Notes under the pieces: model-generated | Told to the model about the DNA's origin: nothing | What the model saw: the letters and a program-made list of their open reading frames with translations, nothing else | The model's database searches: none | Made by a program: the position numbers and the translations under genes | Shown here: positions 33,738-44,762 of the stretch, piece after piece | Numbering within the stretch: the first letter of the stretch is position 1 | Layout: every line of letters begins with the position of its first letter | Assembly (NCBI GenBank): GCA_021495925.1 | Contig: JAKEKT010000028.1 | Coordinates: 1 to 64,000, forward strand | Length of the DNA stretch: 64,000 bases | Direction: 5' to 3' | Source of the DNA: Diplodia intermedia | Lineage: Eukaryota; Ascomycota; Dothideomycetes; Botryosphaeriales; Botryosphaeriaceae

Positions 33738-35178
33738 TGGAGTGGTAGAGTAGTAGAGTAGTTTGTTTGTTGGGGTGGGATGGGGGATGTCGAAGGTGGG
33801 GTTTGGTTGGGGCTATTGGCTGGTGAGGTTGGGAAGGGGGGGGGGGATGTTGGATTGTTGGAGGGGGTTTTCTGCTTGTTTGGTTGGTGGTGGTTGGTGG
33901 TCGTTTTTTGTATTTCCCTCCTTCTTTTCCGTTTTCTTTTTCTATTTTCTTTCAAGATACCCAGCGCGATTGGAGAGGGTGGCGGCCTCTTTTTTCTAAC
34001 CTATTCTCGGGGCGGTTTTGGAGGAGGTGCATGCATACATACATCCATCCTTTTCTTCTTGTGTTAATATCATTACGCTCGGTATTCAAACTTCTGGTTC
34101 CTTGAAAAGAAGCATCTGTGTGGTTGCGTTTCTTGGTTACACTGTTTGTTCTATTGAGCTTCTTCTAATATGTACAGCATGTGAATAGATAACTCGTCCC
34201 TTGAGCTCTCATAGATTCTTGCCCATTCATTCACCTCACACACCTAGCGAGCGTAGCACGCAGGCAGAAAAACGCTAGCCAACGGCCGTCGGGTAAAGCA
34301 AGACGCGAGAAAGAGAAAGAGAGAAACATAAGCTATTGCCTCTAGGTAGGATATCATCTATCTAAGCAAGCACCAACGATTGCAAGGGACCGAGACAGAG
34401 ACACGCTGCAACGCAAAATGACATTCGCCGCGCATACATTCGGCGAAGAAGCGCAACAAAGAGGTATAGTGCCACGTGCGGATAAGGGAGGGAGGGGAAA
34501 AAAGCAATCAATCGAATTGTGTGTGTGTTCCGCGTTACCTCTTCCTTCTCTTTCCACGTAAATGTCTCAAACATCCCTCTTCTCTCTCCACACACGACCG
34601 ACGAGAATACTGACGACAACAGCGACGACGACAACAACAACAATAACGACAGCGGCAAAGCAAAAGCAAAGCAAAGCAACGCGACGCAAAACCTTTCGCT
34701 AACGCGCTCAATGAAGCCAAAAAGCCCGAAGACCAAAAAAACAAGAACCGAAAAAAAAAGACACTACCGTCATCCCATCCGCAAACGAATACCAACATGA
34801 ACGAATCTCTCCGTGTCTCTCTCTCTCCCCCTCATCTCTCGCACTCACACACAACAAAGTAATTAATTACCTAAGTATATTCTTCTCATCAACAAAAACA
34901 GCGACAACGACAGAACGTTCGAAAATGAAAACTCTCGAAGGTCAGAAGAAGAAGAAGAAGAAGAAAACAAAACACAATCGTCCCATCTCCAATTCTTTCC
35001 ATTCGTCCTTTCTTTCTTGTGTGTGTGTGTGTGTATGCCAAGGGGGTAGTTGCGTCCCGTTTTTTCCCTTTTCCAGTTCTCTCTCTCTCTCATTTGCCCC
35101 GGATAGAAGAAGAAGAAGAAGAAAAAGAAGAGAAGAAAAAAAAACCCCCACCCCCCAAAAAGCATGTAAAAAAAACAT
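33738..35178. other. Convergent intergenic region with simple repeats
   Basis: Lies between the 3' ends of LMO1 and tip1. G/T-rich to about 34100, then A/C-rich, with GAA/AAG runs near 34945 and 35105, a GT run near 35020 and a GACAAC-type run near 34615. No gene supported. Confidence 0.6.
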
Positions 35179-37697
35179 CTACAACATATCCTCAAACGGG
35201 CAAGCGGTGGCGTCGTGGCCGTCCCGTTCGCACAGCGCGCACCACTTGTCCGCGTCGACCTCCTGTCCGTTGCCCGCCACGAGGCCTTCGTCGTAGGGGT
35301 TGGGGATGGCGGCGCTCGGCGCGGACGCACCGGGGACGACGGGAGGGGCGGGGGCCGGGGCGGCCGGCGGGGGAGCGGCGGCCTTGGGCGCCGGGCTGGG
35401 GCTGCCGAGCGAGGAGGAGAGGGGGGCGGGGGCGTGGGCGTCGTTGTTGGAGGACCGGCTGAGCGACATCTTCTCCATGTTCTGGATGATGTCGTCGGCG
35501 ACGGAGCTGGCGATGTCCGTGTCTTCGGCCGACATGTCGGCCAGGTGCAGTTCGTTGTGGTGCTCGTTGGTGGCGCTGCCGTTGCCGAACGAGGCCTTCT
35601 TGCCGGCGCCGCCCAGGTCGTTGGTGCAGTTGAGGATGTCGTGACCACCCGTCTCGCAGATCTCGCACCACAGCTCGCTGACGCCGGCGCTGGAGGCGCG
35701 GTCGTCGTGGTCGGCCTCGGCCATGGGAGTGAGCTTCTTGGCCTCCGAGCCGTTGCGCTCGTGCTGCTGCTGTTTCTGGTAGCCGCGCCAGCTGACAATC
35801 GTGCTCTTGGAGTCCCGGGGAGTGCCGTGGTCGTTGGTCTTGTTGCTGATGACGCTGTCGCGGGCAGGCTCGCCGCCGCTGAGGGTTGCCTCGGTGCGGA
35901 GACGCTCAACTTCCCGCTCCAGTTCCTCCTCGCGGAAGGACTTGCGCTCGATGAGGCCGCGGAGCTCCTCCTTCTCGCGCTCCATCCGCTCCAGCGACGT
36001 CTTCAACTCTTCCATCTCAGCCTCACTGGGGCCGTTGAGTGAGCTCCGCTTGTCCAGCTTGGGACTTTGCACATCACCGCCGGAGCTGAGGGAGTGGATG
36101 ATGGCCTTGAGGCCACGAATCTCGTCGTCTCGTTGCTCCATTTCCCGTGAGGAGGAGCCTGAGTCGAGGGATTGAGCGTCCTTGAGCGCCTGAGCCGCCT
36201 TCTCCCTCTCCCGCCGCAGCTCGCTCCTTCCACGCTCGACCTCTCCGCGCAAGAACTCAACTTCTCCACGGGCCTCAGCCTCTCCTCGGCGAGCGTCTTC
36301 AAGGCCCTCTTCTAACTCCTGGACAAGCTCTTCCAACTGCTTTAGTTGTTCGGCCACGCTCTCGACATCCTCGGTTTGTTCCTGCAACTCGCGGATCTCA
36401 CCCATCAGGTCATCAATTCGTTGCTCGTAAACGCGCTGCGTTTCGGACGAAGCCATCTCCAAGGTATCTATTGTGCTGCGGAAGTCAGCACGGTGCATGT
36501 CGAATTCTGCCGTTAGCATCGAGATCTTCTCATTCTTCTCCCGCAATAACGCGCGGAGGTGTGCAGCGTCTGCATCCATCTCGCCACCCTGCGACGATCT
36601 CGAGATTTCTGATCCATCTGTAGGAAGTAGGCTCTGGATCTCTTGCAGGCTGCTCTCCATCTCTGCGAGACTGTGTGCCTGGTCCAACAGCTGCTTGTCG
36701 CGTTCCGCAAGCGCTCTCTGCAACCTCATAACTTCCTCGTCATTACCGCGGTTCGACATTGCGCCCGAAACGGACCTATCAGCTTCACTCAGCGCAGAGA
36801 CAGAAGCAAGGTCCTGCTCTTCGTCCATCCTTGACCCGGATCGAGAAGGAGATTTGGGAGGCTGGGGGGTCCGCGAACCGATGGTCCGGTTGGGCATAGG
36901 GCTCGGAGTAATGCCGCGTGGCGGTCCAATTGCGCTCTTGGAGAATCCACTCATATTCCTGCCCGGTGTGGGCATCTTTGGCGTAGGCGTCAGGTTTGGC
37001 TTGTTCTTGACCGGGGATCCTGGTCGTGATAGCGAGGGCCTTACCATCCTCTTTCCCTGGGGACTGGCTCCATGAGCGCCGGGGCCTACCGACTGGGAGA
37101 ACTTGGGCATCGGCGGTGTGGGAGAAGCGCCGCCATCGCCGCTGAAGGTCGCGCCCGGGGTGCTTGGTGTTGCAGGAAAGCTCTCAGAGCTGTCGGCGAT
37201 GGACGCGCGCTTCGAGGCACGATGGAGAGGAAGGAAGATTCCAGAGCCAGGAACGGAGGTGTGGAAATAGTGCGTTCTTGCGCAGTGTTAGCAATTTGAG
37301 AAGGAATGCCTTCTTCGACTCCGGCCGCAAGCGTATATAAAAGCACTCACCCGTCGACGTCGCCGTCATTCTTTCCGCGAGCAGCGTACTCCCTCGCCAA
37401 CTCGACGCCAACAAATGTTCCCTTCTTGCCGTTCACACCGCCAACGAACTTGACTACACCGTACATTCCTCCAGGCACGTCCACATGGTCGCCGACAGCA
37501 AGTGGGCCGCCATCTTGCATACCGCCGTTCGCGCCGGGCGTGCGCGTGACAGGAGAACCGCCTGCCGTTAGCGCGTGCAGCGAGGCTTTGCGATCGAGGG
37601 CGGTGCGTGCGGCAGTCGAGAGGTGCGGCGTCGAGGCAGTGTTGATGCCGGGCTTGGCCAGCGACGGGCGGATGTTTGTGCGGCGCGGAGTCTGCAT
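35179..37697 (-). CDS. tip1: CLIP-170/tip1-type CAP-Gly microtubule plus-end protein
   Basis: CLIP-170 family proteins track growing microtubule ends and help direct polarity and dynein. Two exons, 37697-37351 and 37276-35179, give 814 residues; the 74-nt intron (GTGAGT, GCTAAC, CAAG) splits a glycine codon inside the CAP-Gly domain. CAP-Gly spans about 66-140: LAVGDHVDVPGGMYGVVKFV, KKGTFVGVELA, GKNDGDVDG, then HYFHTSVPGSGIFLPLHRAS. Ser/Pro/basic linkers follow, then a long coiled coil (about 290-570) rich in Glu, Leu and Arg. Two CCHC zinc knuckles close the protein: CEICETGGHDILNC near 651 and CALCERDGHDATAC near 795, just before the C-terminus. Two knuckles are usual for CLIP-170. The C-terminus EDML is acidic but lacks the EEY/F tail of tubulin. 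Convergent with LMO1 and divergent from dUTPase. Confidence 0.93.
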
Positions 37698-38801
37698 GTT
37701 GACGTTGGGGTCCGGCGTTGTGCTACCGCGTGGTCCTTGGGGTGTGAAGTCCTTGGGCTGCGGCTGCGGCTGCGGCTGCGGGCAGGTAAGGAGCGCCCGG
37801 CTCGGGTTGCGCGCGGAGTGTTTGAGCTGTCGTAGCGGGGTCTAGGACGGGCGTTTCTCGCTGAAATGGGGTCGCGTGGGGCGCATGGAGCTCAGGGAAG
37901 CATGCGGAGAAGAGGCGCGCGAGGGCGAGTCGGCGGTCGTGGAGGTGTTGTTTATGTTGTTGCGCAGCTGCAGCAGGCGTGACAAAAGACATGGGCCCAG
38001 GGGGGAGACGTAGCGGCGGGCGGGAAGGAGCTGCAGGGCACGAAAAACGGCACGTTGAGAGCCCGAAGCTGGGCGGCAGCAGCTGGGCGGCCTGCAGCTC
38101 GTTGCCCTGCCCACGGCGCCGCTCCGATTTGCGCCCGGCCGCGTTGCCGCCTTAGGCCCACGCGTCCGTGACGGCATCGCGTCCCTCCGTCATCGCGTCC
38201 GCCCACGCGTGTGCCTGGCGCGTCTCCATGAATTTCATTCCAGCGCTGCGCGCTTCGCCATTGCTACGTATCACCACTCAACCCATCTTGCACTTCGCAC
38301 GCCTAGTATGTCTGAATTCACCCACGACCCTTCCGCCACGCCTTCCCTGTCCCACGACCCTCCGTCTCTGCCCTCCTCTCCGGTAGGACTCCTGGGCGTC
38401 CACCTGCAGCTCAAGGTGCGCGGGCGTATGCCGATTGGCGCGACTAGCTTCATGGGTAGCCAATATCTTGCAGTCCCACGCATCCGGTTTCAGCATCGTC
38501 TCGCCCATTATGCGCAAGAGCTGCTGGATCGGATCCGGGGACTAGAGCATTGATTGCCTTATGCGTCGCGTCTCGTCTACGTCGTGCCGTCGACCACTGC
38601 TGGCGAATGCTTCCGCTTGACCACGGCCCTTGGCGTCGAGATCGAACCGCCTTCTGACAAGCCTCACAGCACCGCAAGCGCACGAAGCACATTGAGCCAG
38701 AACCATCGCTCGCTTCCGCTACCACCGCCACAAGCGCGCTCCACGCCTCAACAGCAGCCGCCGGCGACGAATCCGGTACCGCAACTCCCACGCCCATCGC
38801 A
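37698..38801. other. Divergent tip1/DUT1 intergenic region
   Basis: 1.1 kb between the starts of tip1 (leftward) and DUT1 (rightward). It holds the MCB-type cluster at 38160-38224. A GGCTGC run occurs near 37757. No gene is supported; frames at 38209-38553 and 38450-38893 overlap on opposite strands. Confidence 0.6.
38160..38224. promoter_or_regulatory. Cluster of five MCB-like sites (MBF-type) upstream of DUT1
   Basis: ACGCGT at 38160-38165, CGCGTC at 38178-38183, CGCGTC at 38194-38199, ACGCGT at 38205-38210 and CGCGTC at 38219-38224: five sites in 65 bases. ACGCGT is the MluI cell-cycle box bound by MBF (Mbp1/Swi6) in yeasts. DUT1 starts 578 bases downstream; tip1 starts 463 bases away in the other direction. 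Function is inferred. Confidence 0.6.
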
Positions 38802-39459
38802 ATGTCCACCACTACTGCCGCCCCGGCCCCAGCGCCTGAGTCGACGACCATGCAGGTCGAGCTGCTGTCGGAGAATGCCAAAGCCCCAACCAAGGGCTCC
38901 GCCTTCGCCGCCGGTCACGATCTCTACAGCGCCGCCGACACGGTCGTCCCGGCGCGCAAGTGGGCGCTGGTCCCTACCGACATCAAGATCTCGGTACCGG
39001 CTGGAACCTGTACGTCACGATTCCCTGATTGGTCCTCGCCCGTTTTATTACTTTCCCCTTTTGCCTTCAGCCGCACATCTCCTTCCCCTTTTCGCCGCCC
39101 AATCATGCTCGCTTCCTTACCCCTTTCTGAATCATCATTGCCAACCGCAATGTACTGAAGCGCCCCGCTAACACCTATCAGACGGCCGTGTTGCCCCTCG
39201 CTCTGGCCTTGCCTACAAGCATGGCATTGACACCCTCGCCGGTGTCATTGACGCCGACTACCGCGGCCCGGTCGGCGTGCTTCTCGCCAACTTGTCTGAT
39301 GCCGACTTCGAGGTCAAGAAGCACGACCGCATCGCCCAGCTCGTCATTGAGAAGTGCGTCATGGCCGACGTGGCCGTTGTCGGGAAAATCGAGGACACGG
39401 TCCGCGGTGCTGGCGGCTTCGGCAGCACGGGTGGCTTCGGCGCCAAGAACGGTGCTTGA
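38802..39459 (+). CDS. DUT1: dUTP diphosphatase (dUTPase)
   Basis: Hydrolyses dUTP to dUMP and pyrophosphate, keeping uracil out of DNA and supplying dUMP for thymidylate. Two exons, 38802-39009 and 39182-39459, give 161 residues, with a tyrosine codon split by the 172-nt intron (GTACGT donor, GCTAAC branch, TATCAG acceptor). All five motifs of the trimeric family are present in order: AAGHDLYSA; PRSGLA after GTYGRVA; GVIDADYRGPVGV with the catalytic aspartate; DRIAQLVIEK; and the C-terminal arm RGAGGFGSTGGFG that closes over the active site. The start is the first in-frame ATG (MSTTTAAPAPAPES); there is no obvious mitochondrial presequence. The upstream MCB-like cluster fits S-phase expression. 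Confidence 0.96.
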
Positions 39460-39777
39460 AATTGGAGCTGAGAAAAAAAAAAGTGCCTGGTGAAAAGCTG
39501 GGCGGAAGAAAGCTAACCCAGTTCAATGTGTGTTCTAAAATGGCGTTTTACCAAGGGCATGGGCCAGAGCTACGCTGGGGTATCACCACGTGCCAAGGAT
39601 AGGGCTTTCGATGAATTCAGGTCATGAGAAAAGAGAGCCCCGCGTGGGCATTGCGGAAGAAAACTGGAGAACAATATACCAATACAGTCTACATCTATCT
39701 ACAGTTATTTTTCTACCCGCGCCTGACCAGGATCTTCCGCGCTATTGAATCCACCTCAACGCCCATCTCCCCCTCTC
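39460..39777. other. Convergent DUT1/BUD16 3' region
   Basis: About 320 bases between two stop codons; contains only 3' untranslated sequence as far as I can see. Confidence 0.6.
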
Positions 39778-41481
39778 TCATCTATACGCCGTCTCCACCT
39801 GCACGGCACCCGCACTCGCACCCACACCCAAGTCCGTCACGCCCAACTCATCCGGCTCGGGCTTGCCCGCCCCAACATCCCACCCCTCCACCTCGACCGC
39901 CCTCGCAACGAACCTATCCCTCCCCTCCTCCCCCTCGCCCCCCAGCAGCAACAGATCCCCCACATTCCTTACCACCTGCACCTCGCTCGCCCGCATGCGC
40001 CTCAGGTGGCGCTTGAACGCGCGCTCGCGCGCCGCCTCGCCGCCGACCTCGTCGCGCTCCTCGCCGGGCGCGCGGCCCTCCTCGGCGTCCAGCCGGGCCA
40101 TCTCGTCCTCGCACGCCGCCGCCGTCTTGCCCAGCACGGCGTGCATGCTCTGCAGCACCCTCTCCGCCGCGCGCGCCAGCGGCAGCCGTGCCGCCTCAAC
40201 ATCATCAGCACTCTTCCAGCTCGGTTCCCCCAGCAGCGTCGTCCCGTTCGTTCCTTCTTCCCGCGCGCACGCCTCGCGCAGCCGCGCGACCGTCAGCGCG
40301 GCGAACATGTCGCCCGTCCCCGAGAAGAAGTGCGGGAAGGCGGGCGCGTCGAGCCGGAACAGGCGCGGCGCGTGCGCGCTGGTCGCCGTCGAGCCGACGA
40401 CGGTCAGGTGCGTGGGGTTGTCGGGCGCCGACGGCGGCAGGATGGTGTGGTCGTCGGCGGGCGAGAGGCGCAGCGAGGTGATGATGATGTGCGGGATGTG
40501 GTAGGTCGCGTGCAGGCGCTGGATGGCGGTGGCGAGGGTGGTGAGGTTGGTGATTTTGGTGTCGGAGAGGAGTCTTTTGGTGAGATGTCCAGGTTAGTTT
40601 GGTGGTGGTGGTGACTTTGATGCGTTTGTTGTTGATGTTGCGGGTGAGTGGGTGGGTGAGTGGGTGGAAGTAAGGGATTCTTTCTTACTCGGCCTCGAAC
40701 TGGTTCGGCAGGATGAGGTCGGCCTCGCGCAGCAGCGCCTTGTACTGCGGGATCTCGTCCTCGGGAACGTAGCACCGTCCCTGGTCGCCCATGACGGGGT
40801 CCAACACTGCCAATCCGTCAGCACCTCTCTCTCGCACCACCACCACCACCACCACCTCGAAGTATGACTCCCAACCCCTCGAATCATGACCACCACCCAA
40901 ACGTACCCCAGAAGAAGCTCCCCGGCTTGGCCGATGCGTTGAGCCTCAAATCCCGCCCGATCTTGCCCACCGCCTGCACCGCCTCGGCGCTGGGCATGTA
41001 TCCGGACAGCAGGACGTCGAAGTTGTTCAGGTCCGACTGCTTCAGGCCCTCGTAGAGCTCGAGGATCTCATCCGCCGTCGTCTTGCGGCCCTTGACCTGC
41101 TTGTACGCCGTGTGGTTGCCTGTTGCGACGAGCATCGGTACGTGTAAGCAAATGGGTTCGGTTCGTGCAAAAGAGTCATGGCGATCGTGAGGTCGTCGGG
41201 CTGGGCTGGCTGACTGTAGTGGACCGTGTTGATGGCGGATACTTCGCACCCGAGTGCTTGCATGATGAAGGTCGCCATCTTGTTCCCGACGTAGCTGCAT
41301 GGTCGCGCAACGTCTTAGTATGCGGTCGAGCGCGGGTGCGCGGTGACTTCGACTCACCCATGGACGACCTGTCGGACGGCGGCGCGCGCGATCAGCCATT
41401 GTTTCTGAGAGCTGACGAGATGCTTACATGGCTAGCGATCGCGAGGACGTGAGTCTCTGGTATCGAGGGTTCTCGGGACAT
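39778..41481 (-). CDS. BUD16: Pyridoxal kinase, six exons with an 11-nt micro-exon
   Basis: Phosphorylates pyridoxal, pyridoxine and pyridoxamine to make PLP. Exons: 41481-41428, 41368-41358, 41294-41215, 41119-40907, 40806-40689 and 40573-39778; 423 residues. Phases balance exactly. The PfkB/ribokinase-like fold is recognisable: THVLAIASHVVHGYVGNK at the N-terminus, INTVHYSNHTAYKQVKG, LLSGYMPS, LDPVMGDQG, LILPNQFEAELLSD, IIITSLRLS and the ATP/anion-hole motif FSGTGDMFAAL with the catalytic aspartate. The 11-nt exon 2 encodes V-V-H plus two bases of G; without it the conserved SHVxxGYVG region cannot be built. The C-terminal 150 residues carry an acidic, charged insertion. Introns 3 and 1 have GTCAGC and GTAAGC donors. 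Confidence 0.93.
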
Positions 41482-41846
41482 GTTTGCACAAGGATCGACT
41501 GAGAGATGCAAGAAAAGTAAGATGTGGGATTTGGAGGATTGGAATTTCTTGCGCCTTATCTGCGCGACACACGCACAGTGACGTGTGGGGCTACCCCGCG
41601 ATACCCGGCCCGCGCCTGGAATTGGACCGAATCGCTGTCGAAAAGATATCCCACCCGCAAATCGTCGAATGAAATGAATAAATGAAAAGCCCACCGTTTT
41701 TGCACCTAGAACATGTCGTCTAACCTCGCCATTTTGCCCGGAACGATCTGCAACCCAACCCATGCACCCTTGCAGTATTCCTACACTTGCTGATATCATC
41801 GTGTTTATTATTCGTGAACCCTGCGATAGCCAACATGCAACTAGAT
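41482..41846. other. PCNA-BUD16 intergenic region
   Basis: 365 bases between the PCNA stop and the pyridoxal kinase start, both on the minus strand. It must hold the PCNA 3' end and the BUD16 promoter. Nothing further seen. Confidence 0.6.
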
Positions 41847-42828
41847 TTACTCCTCGTCGCCGATCTAATATTTCCATCAGTATGCGATCAGGATTTCGGG
41901 TGCATGTGCGACTTACCTTGGGCGCGAGGTAGAATCTCAGGTAGCTGTTGTTCGAAAGCGAGTACTCGACCAGCAGCGGCACCTCATTCGACAGGCAAAG
42001 CCTGACCTTGGACGACAAGCCGGTGGCGGCGGTGAAGTTGGACAGGTACTTGAGAGAGAAGGTCAGGGACACGGGCTCCGACAGATCGATCTCCACGTTG
42101 TTCTCGTCCTTCTCGACATCGGTGTGCGGGCGCAGGGTAACCGAGCCGGAGCCGATGTCGCCCTGGCACGAGAACTTGACACCCTCCTTGGTGCACTCAA
42201 TGGCCACTACGCGCCGTCAGCTTGTATCTTGTATCGCGGATCGCTCGTGTCATACCGGACTCGGAAAGGGCCATCAGATCCCTGGTGATCCTCTGAAACT
42301 CGCCGGAAGGCATGGAGATGGTGGCAGCGTAGTCGGTCTCGGGAATACCCAGGTGCTCCTGGTCGATGTCCATGAGCTTGATATCGTACTCGCTGATCCT
42401 GTCGCTCTGGGCGCTCTCGAAGGTGAAGTTGACGACATCGGGAGCATCCTCAGCCTTGAGGGTGAGGATATCCTCGTTTTGTGCGCAGCGGAGGACCTTG
42501 GTGAGCGAGGTCAAGTTGATGCCGAGGGCAATGTTTCTGTCGCAGCGGAAGGGCGAGAAGCTCTCTGACTTGAGCATCATCGACACGAGGGCAACGTGGG
42601 AGTTGTCCATGGCCTGCAGGGCAATGCCGGAGTCATTGCAGTCGAAGTTGCAATCCTGAACCAGGTTCTTGATAGCATCGACGACCTGGAGCAGAGTCAG
42701 CTTGGCATATGGGCGGCATGGGCAAGCGACGGACCTTCTTCAGCAGGTTGGCCTGCTCCAGACGCGCCTCAAGCACTGTAAGACGTCAGCGACAGCTCTG
42801 CGGGGTCGCGGGAAAGCGGCAGCGTACT
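41847..42828 (-). CDS. POL30: Proliferating cell nuclear antigen (DNA sliding clamp)
   Basis: Homotrimeric clamp for DNA polymerases delta and epsilon in the nucleus. Coding segments: 42828 (the A of ATG), 42775-42735, 42685-42256, 42206-41917 and 41864-41847; 259 residues, the family length. The start codon is split A/TG by a 52-nt intron (GTACGC donor, GCTGAC branch, TTACAG acceptor). The last exon is 18 nt, encoding IGDEE plus stop. Sequence landmarks: MLEARLEQANLLKK, CNDSGIALQAMDNSHVALV, LGINLTSLTKVLRCA, IPETDYAATISMPS (with the interdomain connector just before it), ECTKEGVKFSCQGDIGSGSV, and YLRFYLAPKIGDEE. K164, the ubiquitin/SUMO site, falls exactly on the lysine of ECTKEG, with K168 after it. 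Intron 2 has an atypical GTCCGT donor. Upstream GACGCG sites suggest S-phase control. Confidence 0.96.
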
Positions 42829-43898
42829 CTTGACGGTATGTGGCGGAAGGGATGATGAAAGGGTCCGAAAACACGAATTGGGGTATCGCTGAAGGTAAGC
42901 ACGGGTTGCAGGCTTTGGGCGGCGCAAGAGGTGGTGTGGTTGAAGCAGTGGAGTTGCGCTGCCTGGAGACGGGACCTGGGCTTTTTACGCGGCGCGTGGA
43001 CGCGACATGACGCGCCAGGCGCCAGCCCGCGTGTCCACTGGAAGGAATCGGCGAAACTCGCTGCCGCCGCCGCTCTCATCTCCTCCACCACAACCTCTTC
43101 TCCGACCATCCGTCCAGAAATGATGGGATTTGGACGGGCTTCTGCTCTGGCGCGTGGAACCTGCTCTTCATCTCCGCAGACCCAGAGAACGCAGCGCATT
43201 TTTCGGGAAAGCACTCTCTTGGTCCGTGCGCAGCACTCCAGCACTCCAGCCTCAGGCACAATCCATCCGGGACCCTGAACCAAAATGCTCAACAGCCTTC
43301 ATTGGATCTTCTGTCTTCGTGATTGCAATTCCAAAAGTAGAACTAAGCCTCATGCAGGAATTGATGTGTGCAATGCACGAGCTCTATCACCCGATCCCTG
43401 CCATTGAACTACTGACCAGACCTTGTGTGGCCATGAGTCTTTTCTGTATCTGCATCACAGCCAGCAGAACACGCGCCTCGGTCCTTTTCCCTGTACTTCT
43501 ACGTGACGCGTTCAAGACGCCTCTGTTTTCCATAAATCTGCTCTCTCCCGAAACCTCAAGTCATCAACCAACCCTTTGTCTGCCACCCTTCAACACCGCG
43601 GTCTTTATCGACGCGCTTCTATTCTCAGACCCGCATACAAAGAAACGACACCAACAAAGCTCTTGTGTGTAAGATAAATCCCCCGCACTCCCACGACCAT
43701 GAGCCTCAACTGCCCATCCACGTTCGCCGGCAGCTTCGAGTCCTTCTAACAACTACGCAGGACGTAGACAACACTGTCGCATATTCCCCTTCAAGCCCTC
43801 CGTGCCAGTCGCAAGCTACCACACAGCAAGTCTCCATCCATCACTCGCGAAGAAGGCGCCAGCTAACCCCCCGAAAAGCCCCGTCCGACGCCACAACC
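42829..43898. other. Divergent region between PCNA and a small hypothetical
   Basis: 1.07 kb that contains the MCB-like sites at 42987-43014 and, further out, ACGCGT at 43505. No gene is supported. The last 250 bases are CA/CT-rich and look like the leader of the rightward gene. Confidence 0.6.
42987..43014. promoter_or_regulatory. MCB-like sites upstream of PCNA
   Basis: ACGCGG at 42987-42992, GACGCG at 42999-43004 and GACGCG at 43009-43014, about 160-190 bases from the PCNA start. The latter two are in the same orientation, 10 bases apart, one helical turn. GACGCG is also the core of the sites upstream of DUT1. Confidence 0.55.
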
Positions 43899-44360
43899 AT
43901 GCAGTCCAGCGGCACCACCGTCAAGAGCCCGGCCTTCGCCCGCAAGCTGGCGCACCTGCGGCTCACCATCGCGCCCATCTACCCGCTCCCGAGCGGGCCG
44001 CCGCACGCCGACTTCCCGGCGACGATGCTGCAGTTCCACCTGCTGACGGAGGCGCAGCTCGACGCGCTGGCGCGCTACTACTCGCAGAGCGTCGCCGACG
44101 AGTGGACGGGCCAGTACCCGGCCGCCATGGGCTGGGACCCCGACTTCCTCGCCGACCCCGCCCTGTCCGACGCCGACCGCGTCCGCATCAAGCTGCGCAA
44201 GTTCGGCCGGTTCGTCGGCCTGCGCGGCTGCGACACGCCCGTCGACGAGACCGTAGCCCGGCTCCGCCTCGCCGAGGCCCGCCTCGAGCGCGAGATCGAG
44301 CGGCAAAAGGACGCCGAGCGTGCCCGGGATAAGCTGTGGAAGCGCTGGCACGGTGTCTAG
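43899..44360 (+). CDS. Conserved-looking hypothetical protein, 153 residues
   Basis: A single exon from an ATG in good context (CACAACCATGC). Residues 1-20 contain SPAFARKLAHLRLTIAPIYP, then LPSGPPHADFPATMLQFHLL and TEAQLDALARYYSQS. FGRFVGLRGCDTP lies near residue 108, and a charged helix (about 122-150, ARLEREIERQKDAERARDK) ends the protein. I recall this general layout (TIAPIYPLPxGPPHxxFP, RFxGLRGC) from uncharacterised proteins common in filamentous ascomycetes, but I know of no function. No signal peptide, membrane segment or catalytic motif. The terminal helix could form a coiled coil. Codon use is strongly GC3-rich, like the neighbouring housekeeping genes. Confidence 0.75.
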   Translation: MQSSGTTVKSPAFARKLAHLRLTIAPIYPLPSGPPHADFPATMLQFHLLTEAQLDALARYYSQSVADEWTGQYPAAMGWDPDFLADPALSDADRVRIKLRKFGRFVGLRGCDTPVDETVARLRLAEARLEREIERQKDAERARDKLWKRWHGV

Positions 44361-44762
44361 GCGGTGCGTGAGCGCGCGCGCGTGCGCTGGCCTGACCTTC
44401 TTCTTCCCTGCGCCCACGTGGGTGGCTTGCTTGGGCTGTGAGTGTTTGTTCTTTGTTGGGAGCCCTTGTTCTGTCCAACTTCTTTCCAGCCATTGTCTCG
44501 GCTTTTACACAGCGTTCTTTCTTCCATCGGAATCACCGTCCTAGCGGCATTGTCAGCGTCTTGTCTCGGCATGGGACCTTTGCGCTTGACCACGGAGTAC
44601 TCTTTGCTTTACTTGCACAGCTTCATAGAATGATCCAATACCCATGAATTTCTTTCAATGTTTGCTGATGAGAGTGAAGTGAGTGGCGGACCTGGCACTT
44701 TTGACGGTGATGGTCGGACCTTCCGCTGTCACAGATGCCATTCAGAGTGAAGTGTCGCCCAG

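Noticed and set aside
35215..36042. Plus-strand open frame of 275 codons over tip1
   Set aside because: Antisense shadow of the coiled coil and zinc-knuckle region; no domain and strongly Gly/Val-biased.
41392..42207. A single frame linking PCNA to the pyridoxal kinase start
   Set aside because: It is PCNA exon 4 reading through its intron, the stop exon and the intergenic region. The tiny exon IGDEE-stop gives the correct PCNA end.
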